A stretch of DNA of 12,671 nt. Origin: Bacillota bacterium. GTDB taxonomy: Bacteria; Bacillota; Clostridia; DSM-8532. The DNA lies in assembly GCA_023459915.1 (NCBI GenBank), contig JAEWSN010000139.1, positions 1-12,671 on the forward strand, given 5' to 3'. Shown one piece after another: positions 6,573 to 12,432 of this stretch; the stretch's first letter is position 1, and every line of letters starts with the position of its first letter. The notes under the pieces were generated by a model, which worked only from the letters and a program-made list of their open reading frames with translations, was not told where the DNA came from and did no database searches. The position numbers and the translations under genes are program-made.

Positions 6573-7100
6573 TTACTTCGTCAATTCAAGCACAACCACG
6601 GGCGCGCCGTCACCGCGACGGGCTCCGAGCTTGTAGGTGCGGGTGTAGCCACCCTTGACGTCCTTGAACTTCGGACCGATCTCGTCCATCAGCTTGTTGG
6701 TGAGGCTGATGGTCTTGCCCTCTGCGTCATGCACGCGATAGACCCAGTTCATCATGTTGCGGCGGGCGGCCAGGCGGGAAGGGGCGTCAACCTGACGCAG
6801 TTCTTCCTTCTTGGCACGTTCCACAACCTGATACTTGCGGCCATTCTTGCTTGTGACGGTCTTGTAGGACTTGTACCCCTTGCTGTCCACAACGGGCGCG
6901 CTGACAGTCACGGTTTTGGACGTGAAGTTGTCGCACTCACGCGCGGCAAGCGTAATCAGCTTCTCGGCGATATTGGCAACTTCCTTCGCGCGGGTCTCCG
7001 TGGTTTCGATGCGTCCATGTAGGATCAGAGAGGTGACCAGGCCTTTGAGCATGGCCTTGCGCTGATCGGTGGGCCGTCCCAGCTTCCTCTGTGTCGGCAT
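6573..7100 (-). CDS. rplQ: 50S ribosomal protein bL17, with internal insertion
   Basis: bL17 is a component of the large ribosomal subunit near the exit tunnel. The 175-residue product has the classic N-terminus (RKLGRPTDQRKAMLKGLVTSLILHGRIETTETRAKEV, in segments at 5-41) and the classic C-terminus (LMDEIGPKF, GGYTR, KLGARRGDGA, 138-166). Most bacterial bL17 proteins of this type have about 110-130 residues. The excess here is a lysine-rich segment of about 50 residues at 55-106, placed between the first helical region and the DAPSRLAARR segment. The ATG at 7100 has GGGAGGG upstream. A short hairpin (GCTGCC pairing with GGCAGC, 7128-7142) lies in the 91-base gap after rpoA. It is the last gene of the alpha-operon-like set. 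Identification is secure. Confidence 0.97.
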   Translation of the reverse strand: MPTQRKLGRPTDQRKAMLKGLVTSLILHGRIETTETRAKEVANIAEKLITLAARECDNFTSKTVTVSAPVVDSKGYKSYKTVTSKNGRKYQVVERAKKEELRQVDAPSRLAARRNMMNWVYRVHDAEGKTISLTNKLMDEIGPKFKDVKGGYTRTYKLGARRGDGAPVVVLELTK

Positions 7101-7191
7101 TGTGTGTTCCCTCCCTCGAATCTGCTTGCTGCCGATGGCAGCCGGTGCCGGGTAGCGCCGGATGAGCCGGATACATACCCGAAAATGCGTG

Positions 7192-8139
7192 TCATTCCTC
7201 GGTCGGCGCCAACGAGAGGCCCATGGCCTCCAGTTTCTGCACGACTTCCTCCAGCGACTTGCGGCCCAGATTCCGGACCTTCATCATGTCGTCTTCGGTC
7301 TTGTTCGTCAGATCCTCAACCGTGTTGATGCCGGCGCGCTTGAGGCAATTGTAGGAGCGGACCGACAGGTCCAGTTCCTCGATGGTCATCTCGAGCACCT
7401 TGTCACGGGCGGGTTCGCCCTTCTCAACTAGGATTTCGGTTTCGCGTGCCTTTTCGTTGAGGTTGATGAACAGATTGAGGTGATCACTGAGAATTTTGGC
7501 TCCCAGGCTGATCGCCTCCTCCGGCGCGATGCTGCCGTCGGTCCACACTTCAATGGTCAGGCGATCGAAATCGGTCACCTGGCCAACGCGGGTGTTGTCG
7601 ACGACATAGTTGACCTTCGTGCACGGCGTATAAATCGAGTCGATCGGGATGATGCCGATCGGCTGATTCTGTGTTTTGTTCTTGTCCGCGGAAACATATC
7701 CACGGCCATGGCTTACGGCAATCTCCATGAAGAAGCGGTTGCTTCCCGAGATGGTCGCAATGTGCAAATCCGGATTGAGGATTTCCACGTCCGCGTCCGT
7801 CTTGATGTCGCCGGCCTTGATTTCTCCCTCGCCCTCATAGTCGATGTACAGGGTCTTCGGCTCGTCGCCATGCAGCTTCAAGCGAAGGCCCTTGATGTTC
7901 AGGATAATCTCCGTCACATCCTCAACCACACCGGGGACCGTGGAGAACTCATGAAGCACGCCGTCGATTTTGATCGACGTGACCGCGGCGCCGGGCAGCG
8001 AGGACAGGAGAATCCGGCGGAGCGAGTTGCCAAGGGTGATGCCGTAGCCACGCTCCAGCGGTTCCACCACAAACTTCCCGTAGGAATTGTTCTCTGCGGT
8101 TTCCACGCATTCGATCCTCGGCTTTTCCATTTCGATCAT
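7192..8139 (-). CDS. rpoA: DNA-directed RNA polymerase subunit alpha
   Basis: The alpha subunit dimerises to nucleate RNA polymerase assembly and contacts promoter DNA and activators through its C-terminal domain. The 315-residue protein shows the N-terminal assembly domain (about 1-230, with GYGITLGNSLRRILLSSLPG near residues 32-51), a flexible linker, and the C-terminal helix-hairpin-helix domain from about 245. There R261 in VRSYNCLKRAGI corresponds to the DNA-contacting Arg265 of E. coli. Length is normal. The ATG at 8139 has AAGGAGGG seven bases upstream; the downstream ATG at codon 4 is less well placed. The 80-base gap after rpsD contains a GC-rich hairpin (CCCC pairing with GGGG, 8181-8192) without a T run. 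Confidence 0.98.
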   Translation of the reverse strand: MIEMEKPRIECVETAENNSYGKFVVEPLERGYGITLGNSLRRILLSSLPGAAVTSIKIDGVLHEFSTVPGVVEDVTEIILNIKGLRLKLHGDEPKTLYIDYEGEGEIKAGDIKTDADVEILNPDLHIATISGSNRFFMEIAVSHGRGYVSADKNKTQNQPIGIIPIDSIYTPCTKVNYVVDNTRVGQVTDFDRLTIEVWTDGSIAPEEAISLGAKILSDHLNLFINLNEKARETEILVEKGEPARDKVLEMTIEELDLSVRSYNCLKRAGINTVEDLTNKTEDDMMKVRNLGRKSLEEVVQKLEAMGLSLAPTEE

Positions 8140-8219
8140 CAGTCAACCCTCCTTGGGTTCCAACCAGTGGCGTCAGGCCGCCCCGCAAGGGGAGACCGCC
8201 ACCACATGTTCCAGGCAGA

Positions 8220-8846
8220 TTACTTGGAGTAGAGCTCGACGATAAGGTGTTCCTGCACCGGAAGGTCGATGTCTTCCCGTGCGGGAATCGCGACGACTTT
8301 GCCCTTGAGGTTTTCCTGATCGACTTCAATCCACTTCGGAACAACTTTGGAACCGGTCATGTCGAGGATTTCCTTGAAACGGACAGACTTGCGGCTGCCT
8401 TCGGCGACCTCGATCTCCTCACCCACCTTGGTCTGGTAGGATGGAATGTTGACCCGCTTGCCATTGATGACAAAGTGACCGTGTGTGACAAGCTGCCGCG
8501 CTTCGGCACGCGTGGAACCGAAGCCCATGCGGTAGACGACATTGTCCAAACGGGATTCGAGCAACTGGAGCAGCACTTCACCGGTGACGCCCTTTTTGCG
8601 GGCGGCGGTTTCAAAGTAACTGCGGAACTGGCTTTCCAAAACACCGTAGAAGCGCTTCGCCTTCTGCTTTTCGCGCAGCTGTACGCCGTATTCGGAAAGT
8701 TTCTTTCTTGCTTGTCCGTGCTGACCGGGAGCGTAGGCCCTCCGGCTCAGCGCGCATTTTCCACCGTAGCAGCGTTCGCCCTTGAGAAACAGTTTCTGTC
8801 CCTCGCGACGGCAGAGCTTGCATGATGCACCTGTATATCTTGCCAT
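8220..8846 (-). CDS. rpsD: 30S ribosomal protein uS4, zinc-binding form
   Basis: uS4 is a primary 16S rRNA-binding protein that starts assembly of the 30S body and, in several bacteria, represses its own operon by binding the messenger leader. The 208-residue protein is the cysteine-containing C+ form: C9, C12, C26 and C31 make a zinc site. The S4 RNA-binding domain lies at about 98-160 (LESRLDNVVYRMGFGSTRAEARQLVTHGH in segments). The ATG at 8846 is preceded by GGAGGTG, and the rpsK stop TGA lies just upstream of that SD, so the genes are tightly packed. Placement between rpsK and rpoA is the order seen in Clostridia and in the E. coli alpha operon, unlike Bacillus, where rpsD is elsewhere. 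Confidence 0.98.
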   Translation of the reverse strand: MARYTGASCKLCRREGQKLFLKGERCYGGKCALSRRAYAPGQHGQARKKLSEYGVQLREKQKAKRFYGVLESQFRSYFETAARKKGVTGEVLLQLLESRLDNVVYRMGFGSTRAEARQLVTHGHFVINGKRVNIPSYQTKVGEEIEVAEGSRKSVRFKEILDMTGSKVVPKWIEVDQENLKGKVVAIPAREDIDLPVQEHLIVELYSK

Positions 8847-8863
8847 GGGTTTCTACACCTCCG

Positions 8864-9262
8864 TCAAACTCTTCTTCTCTTGGGCGGTCTGCAGCCGTTG
8901 TGGGGAATCGGCGTGACATCCTTGATCAGGTTCACTTCGAGTCCCGCAGTCTGCAGCGCGCGGATGGCCGCCTCACGTCCGGAACCCGGACCCTTGACAT
9001 ACACGGACACCAGACGGAGACCATGCTCCATCGCAGCCCGCGCGGCGGTTTCCGCAGCCTGCTGTGCTGCGAACGGCGTGCTCTTCTTGGAACCGCGGAA
9101 GCCGAGTCCTCCGGCACTGGCCCATGAGAGCGCGTTGCCCATCGTATCCGTCATGGTCACGATGGTATTGTTGAAGGAGGAACGAATATGGCAGGCACCC
9201 CGCTCAATATTCTTCTTCTCCTTTTTCTTTCTGGATCTTCTGACGACTTTCCCTGCAGCCAT
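8864..9262 (-). CDS. rpsK: 30S ribosomal protein uS11
   Basis: uS11 lines the platform of the small subunit near the mRNA exit and the E site. The 132-residue protein has the lysine- and arginine-rich N-terminus (KVVRRSRKKKEKKNIERG), the core beginning HIRSSFNNTIVTMTD, the SKKSTPFAAQQAAE segment, and the conserved C-terminus DVTPIPHNGCRPPKRRRV. The ATG at 9262 follows GGGAGGTC at normal spacing, 19 bases after the rpsM stop. Its TGA lies immediately before the rpsD ribosome binding site. Length and sequence are ordinary and the assignment is secure. Confidence 0.98.
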   Translation of the reverse strand: MAAGKVVRRSRKKKEKKNIERGACHIRSSFNNTIVTMTDTMGNALSWASAGGLGFRGSKKSTPFAAQQAAETAARAAMEHGLRLVSVYVKGPGSGREAAIRALQTAGLEVNLIKDVTPIPHNGCRPPKRRRV

Positions 9263-9281
9263 TTTGCGATAGACCTCCCGC

Positions 9282-9650
9282 TTACTTCTTCTTGTTGGCT
9301 ATGGTCTTTCTGGGTCCCTTGCGGGTTCTGGCGTTTGTTTTGGTACGCTGGCCACGAACCGGGAGACCCATTCTGTGACGGAGTCCGCGATAGCAGCGGA
9401 TATCCATCAGCCGTTTGATGTTCAGCGCGGTTTCGCGGCGCAAGTCGCCTTCCACCATATAGGACTTTTCAATCGTATCACGCAGTTTGGTGATTTCCTC
9501 GTCCGTGAGATCCCGCACGCGTGTGTCGGGGCTGATGCCCGTGGTGGCGAGGATTTCAGAAGAACGGGTTCTGCCGATACCGAAGATATACGTCAGGCCG
9601 ATCTCCACTCTTTTTTCTCTAGGCAAGTCAACGCCTGCAATACGAGCCAA
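9282..9650 (-). CDS. rpsM: 30S ribosomal protein uS13, TTG start
   Basis: uS13 sits in the head of the small subunit, contacts uS19 and 23S rRNA across the subunit interface, and touches the P-site tRNA with its basic tail. The 122-residue product starts ARIAGVDLPREKRVEIGLTYIFGIG after the initiator, exactly as in other bacteria. It contains a helix-hairpin-helix-like middle and ends in a basic tail (RGQRTKTNARTRKGPRKTIANKKK in segments). The only start fitting this N-terminus is TTG at 9650, which has GGAGGTG seven to eight bases upstream; longer frames add an unrelated N-terminus. It opens the rpsM-rpsK-rpsD-rpoA-rplQ set and follows an unusually long structured gap. Confidence 0.97.
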   Translation of the reverse strand: MARIAGVDLPREKRVEIGLTYIFGIGRTRSSEILATTGISPDTRVRDLTDEEITKLRDTIEKSYMVEGDLRRETALNIKRLMDIRCYRGLRHRMGLPVRGQRTKTNARTRKGPRKTIANKKK

Positions 9651-9893
9651 TTTCGTGCACCTCCGAATCAAGTGCGCCGCATTTCACGCGGCGGGGGACA
9701 TGGCCCCATTTCTATCGATTCCCTCAATTTCCGTTCTGGACGCAATTGAAACGTCACGGGTTGGAATACCCGGCCGGATGGCCCCTCTATGTGAAGATTG
9801 TTCCGGTTAAACCGGTTCGACCCGGTCAGCCGCACCTTCCCAATCCAGTTCTCTCCGTTCACGGCGTGCAGCACGCCGGTACGGCAGGCTTAA
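9651..9893 (-). promoter_or_regulatory. Long leader with serial inverted repeats upstream of rpsM
   Basis: The 243 bases between rpmJ and rpsM are much longer than neighbouring gaps and contain six inverted repeats in series: 9862-9878 (CGGCGTG stem), 9803-9815 (CCGGTT/AACCGG), 9757-9772 (CGGGT stem), 9724-9749 (TCAATT/AATTGA), 9694-9707 (GGGG/CCCC) and 9676-9692 (GCCGC stem). The last ends about 12 bases before the rpsM ribosome binding site. I see no convincing sigma-A promoter. A 68-codon frame crosses it but has no SD. In E. coli the leader of the same gene set is bound by S4; a similar role here is inference only. Confidence 0.4.
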
Positions 9894-10007
9894 TCAGCCC
9901 TGTCTCTGCTTGTGCTTGGGCGTGGAGCAGATCACCATGACGCGTCCCTTGCGGCGGATGATCTTGCATTTCTCACAAATTTTCTTGACAGACGGTTTGA
10001 CTTTCAT
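9894..10007 (-). CDS. rpmJ: 50S ribosomal protein bL36, zinc-binding form
   Basis: bL36 is the smallest ribosomal protein, a zinc ribbon in the large subunit that contacts 23S rRNA. The frame encodes 37 residues, beginning MKVKPSVKKICEKC and ending KHKQRQG, the normal length. Zinc ligands C11, C14, C27 and H32 are all present, so this is the C+ form. The ATG at 10007 has GGAGGAG five to six bases upstream. It lies 53 bases after infA, and that gap contains a hairpin (CATGGA pairing with TCCATG, 10024-10047). The order infA-rpmJ-rpsM is the usual Firmicutes arrangement. Confidence 0.97.
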   Translation of the reverse strand: MKVKPSVKKICEKCKIIRRKGRVMVICSTPKHKQRQG

Positions 10008-10060
10008 CTCAAGCTCCTCCATTCATGGACGGTCATACCCCTCCATGTACTATTGCCTAA

Positions 10061-10294
10061 TCATTTCGCGCGCCATGTGATGCGGCCGCGTGTGAGATCA
10101 TAGGTGGACATTTCAATGGTCACCCGGTCTCCGGGCAGAATCCGGATGTAGTTCATGCGGAGTCTGCCGGAAATGTGTGCCAGGATGTCGATTCCATTTT
10201 GAAGCTTCACCTTGAACATCGCGTTCGGCAGTGCCTCCTGGACAACACCCTCCAGTTCAATGATATCTTCCTTGTTGCTGGTATCCTTTGCCAA
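10061..10294 (-). CDS. infA: Translation initiation factor IF-1, TTG start
   Basis: IF-1 is a single OB-fold protein that binds the A site of the 30S subunit during initiation. The product matches the family along its length, including LEGVVQEALPNAMFKVKL, NYIRILPGDRVTIEMS and the terminal YDLTRGRITWRAK. Two TTG codons are possible starts. The one at 10300 lies one base from GGGGAGGG, too close; the one at 10294 lies about seven bases away and gives MAKDTSNKEDIIELEG, 77 residues, so I chose it. This places the start two bases after the stop of the KOW gene, indicating co-translation. The N-terminus is a few residues longer than the common 72-residue form. Confidence 0.96.
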   Translation of the reverse strand: MAKDTSNKEDIIELEGVVQEALPNAMFKVKLQNGIDILAHISGRLRMNYIRILPGDRVTIEMSTYDLTRGRITWRAK

Positions 10295-10296
10295 GC

Positions 10297-10605
10297 TCAA
10301 CCCTCCCCGTCGCGTGGTGGCCGGGCGTCCTGCGCCAGCCGTTGCCGGATGGCCTCCCGCAGTGCCGCGTCCTGTGGCTTTCTCCGCTGGAGAAGCACCA
10401 GTGACACCTCTTCGGCCCGATCACTCAAAATTTCAAGATGACGAAGCTTTTTCTTCTTCGGGTTGTCCACCCGCCGGAGCTCGCCGTCCGCCAGAAGAAC
10501 ATGATTGTCGTCGACAATCGCGGTGATGATGAAAAGCCGGCCTTCGTCCCTACCTGCCTTGGACCATGCAAACCTGCCTATGACGGATTCCACAGTGTAC
10601 CCCAT
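10297..10605 (-). CDS. KOW-domain RNA-binding protein
   Basis: This small protein (102 residues from the ATG at 10605) belongs to the KOW/SH3-like RNA-binding family related to the N-terminal motif of ribosomal proteins such as L14e. It is regularly found between map and infA in Clostridia. The KOW segment is WSKAGRDEGRLFIITAI followed by DGELRRVDNPKKKKLRHL. The charged C-terminal tail (about 65-102) is less conserved. An in-frame ATG at 10629 has a better SD (GGGAG, six-base spacing) and would add eight residues. I prefer 10605 because it fits the usual family length and because the other SD lies in a small hairpin, but the choice is uncertain. It is the first gene after the promoter at 10690-10718 and abuts infA. 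Confidence 0.88.
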   Translation of the reverse strand: MGYTVESVIGRFAWSKAGRDEGRLFIITAIVDDNHVLLADGELRRVDNPKKKKLRHLEILSDRAEEVSLVLLQRRKPQDAALREAIRQRLAQDARPPRDGEG

Positions 10606-10689
10606 ACATGTTCCCGCCGTTGCCGTCATCGGGTACTCCCGAAAAAAGGTCACGACATGACGGCGTTATACGTCGAGTCTAACTACTGT

Positions 10690-10718
10690 ATTCTATCGAA
10701 AAACCCCCGATAGATCAA
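10690..10718 (-). promoter_or_regulatory. Sigma-A-type promoter for the KOW gene-infA-rpmJ unit, with an inverted repeat in the spacer
   Basis: On the minus strand TTGATC (10713-10718) and TAGAAT (10690-10695) are 17 bases apart, matching four and five positions of the -35 and -10 consensus. Transcription should begin near 10683. A seven-base inverted repeat, TCTATCG and CGATAGA separated by nine bases, fills the spacer and overlaps the -10, a layout that could serve a repressor. Confidence 0.65.
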
Positions 10719-10846
10719 GCCCGTGCACGCCAAATCTGCAATTTTGTTTGTTTTGACGTCTTCGTCCACTGTTTCACGCCCGTCCGGCGACGAATTGCCG
10801 GTGCGCGCAACGACTTTTCAGCCCCGCCGCGCCCGCCGGGGAACGC

Positions 10847-11614
10847 TCACCAAATCCGGGTCAGGATCTGAGGGCCATTGGCCGTGATGGTGATGGTGTT
10901 CTCGTAATGCGCCGAATAACGTCTGTCGGAGGTGACCACGGTCCATTTGTCGTCAAGCAGCGTCACCCGCCAGGTACCGACATTGACCATGGGCTCAATG
11001 CAGATGACCATGCCCTCGGCCAGCCTCGGGCCGCGCTCGCGTCCGACGTAGTTTGGAATCTGCGGCTCCTCGTGCATTTCCGTGCCGATGCCGTGGCCGA
11101 CATAATCCCGGACAACACCAAATCCATTGCGTTCCACCACCTGCTGTACCGCCTGCGAGATGTCGCGGATGCGGTTGCCCGGCAGCGCGGCGGCCATGCC
11201 GGCCTCAAAGCTCTCCCTTGTGACCGAGAGCAGGCGCTCCGCTTCCGTGGTCACCTTGCCGACAGGGAACGTGCGCGCGGCGTCTCCGTGCCAGCCGTCC
11301 AGGATGGCACCGACATCCACACTGATGATGTCCCCCTCGTTGAGCACGCGCGGTCCGGGAAGCCCGTGGATGACCTCTTCGTTGACGGACGCGCAAATCG
11401 CGCCGGGGAAATCGATACCGCCGTAGGGGCTGGGGTATCCCAGAAAAGAGGGAATGGCCCCGGCGCCCTGGATGATCTCCAGCGCGGCCCGGTTCAGCTC
11501 GGCCGTGGTCACGCCGGGCGCGACCAACTCCTCCATCCGCAAATGCACCCGTGCCACCACTTCTCCGGCACGCTTCATCTTGTCGATTTCCCGTTGCGAT
11601 TTGATGCTGATCAT
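10847..11614 (-). CDS. map: Methionine aminopeptidase, type I
   Basis: Removes the initiator methionine from nascent proteins whose second residue is small. The 255-residue protein has the pita-bread fold sequence with all expected residues: H83 in the VIHGLP motif, and metal ligands D100, D111, H174, E207 and E238. The motifs SVDVGAILDGWHGDAARTF, YVGHGIGTEMHEEPQIPNY and EGMVICIEPM are textbook type Ia. There is no N-terminal zinc-finger extension. The ATG at 11614 overlaps the adk stop as ATGA, so the two are translated together, as is usual in Firmicutes secY-adk-map clusters. About 240 bases separate it from the KOW gene, and a new promoter lies in that space. Confidence 0.97.
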   Translation of the reverse strand: MISIKSQREIDKMKRAGEVVARVHLRMEELVAPGVTTAELNRAALEIIQGAGAIPSFLGYPSPYGGIDFPGAICASVNEEVIHGLPGPRVLNEGDIISVDVGAILDGWHGDAARTFPVGKVTTEAERLLSVTRESFEAGMAAALPGNRIRDISQAVQQVVERNGFGVVRDYVGHGIGTEMHEEPQIPNYVGRERGPRLAEGMVICIEPMVNVGTWRVTLLDDKWTVVTSDRRYSAHYENTITITANGPQILTRIW

Positions 11615-12258
11615 GATTCCTTCCTCAAGACACGCAGAATGTCTTCCGTGGTGTCGGCGATGCTCTGGGTGCCGTCGATGTCCCGCACCACGCCCGCGAG
11701 GGCGTAATGGGCAATCAGCGGCTCCGTTTGCCGGTGATAGGTGTCCAGCCGGCTGCGCACCGTCTCCTCCCTGTCATCCTCCCGGATATACAGGGTGTTG
11801 CCATCCGCGTCGCAGATGCCCTCCACCCGGGGCGGGTTGCTCTGGACATGATAGGTTCGCCCGCACGCGCACATGCGCCGCCCCGACATGCGCTTGACAA
11901 TGACCTCGTCCGGGCAGTCCAGATTGATCACATGGTCGATGGCGGTTCCCTTCGCCTTGAGCATGTCGTCCAGCTGTTCCGCCTGGGGGATGGTTCTGGG
12001 AAAGCCGTCAAGGATGAAGCCCGCCGCGCAGTCCGGCTTTTCGAGCCTGTCCGCCACAATGCTGACGGTCAGATCGTCGGGGACCAGCGCGCCGCTGTCG
12101 ATGATGTCCTTGACCTTGCGGCCAAGCGGCGTGCCTTCCTTGATGTTGGCGCGGAAAATGTCGCCTGTGGAGATGTGGGGCAGGTGCAAGGCCGTGGACA
12201 GGTTGTGCGCCTGACTTCCCTTGCCGGCACCGGGTGGTCCGAGCAAAATCATTCTCAT
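11611..12258 (-). CDS. adk: Adenylate kinase with a zinc-type LID domain
   Basis: Adk interconverts ATP plus AMP and two ADP in the cytoplasm. The 215-residue protein has the P-loop GPPGAGKG (7-14), the AMP-binding helices with TGDIFR (31-36), the FILDGFPRTIPQAEQL motif (81-96), and the LID domain (about 125-162). The LID is of the metal-binding type, with cysteines at 130, 132 and 149 and Asp152. The first pair reads C-A-C-G rather than the usual C-x-x-C-G, one residue shorter. The ATG at 12258 gives the family N-terminus RMILLGPPGAGKG with AAAGGA about ten bases upstream; longer frames have no homology-like sequence. The stop overlaps map. The 174-base gap to secY holds competing inverted repeats. 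Confidence 0.96.
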   Translation of the reverse strand: MRMILLGPPGAGKGSQAHNLSTALHLPHISTGDIFRANIKEGTPLGRKVKDIIDSGALVPDDLTVSIVADRLEKPDCAAGFILDGFPRTIPQAEQLDDMLKAKGTAIDHVINLDCPDEVIVKRMSGRRMCACGRTYHVQSNPPRVEGICDADGNTLYIREDDREETVRSRLDTYHRQTEPLIAHYALAGVVRDIDGTQSIADTTEDILRVLRKES

Positions 12259-12363
12259 ACGATCACAATCCTTTCTCGAGCTGCCGCAACAGGTGTTGCC
12301 ACGGATGTCCTGGAGGCGCCGGGCTCCCCGGATGGATGGACAATGGGATTGAACCCGGACATG

Positions 12364-12398
12364 GGAACGGCCCATGGCGTTCCGAAGACCGCCATGGG
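12364..12398 (-). promoter_or_regulatory. Competing inverted repeats between secY and adk
   Basis: CCCATGGCG (12371-12379) pairs perfectly with CGCCATGGG (12390-12398), a nine-base stem. A second inverted repeat, GGAACG (12364-12369) with CGTTCC (12378-12383), uses part of the same sequence, so the two stems exclude each other. No U tract follows. This could be an RNA switch, a stabilising element, or chance. Confidence 0.35.
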
Positions 12399-12432
12399 AC
12401 CGTATTGGCGGGGTTGCCTCCGCCGGTTGTGC

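Noticed and set aside
5208..7022. Long plus-strand open frame of 604 codons opposite ecfA and rplQ
   Set aside because: It runs antisense across two clearly real genes and their gap, is rich in His, Arg and Gly as GC-rich shadow frames are, and has no recognisable domain.
9803..9826. Plus-strand sequence resembling a tRNA T arm (ACCGG-TTCGAC-CCGGT)
   Set aside because: The loop is six rather than seven bases, and no acceptor, D or anticodon arm can be placed around it.
9668..9874. Open frame of 68 codons between rpmJ and rpsM on the minus strand
   Set aside because: It starts at GTG inside a hairpin without an SD, its sequence resembles no family, and the region reads better as structured leader.
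10004..10036. Ten-codon frame overlapping the rpmJ start as ATGA
   Set aside because: The SD-like GGAGGGG is only about two to three bases from its ATG, and so short a frame arises easily by chance; a leader peptide cannot be supported.
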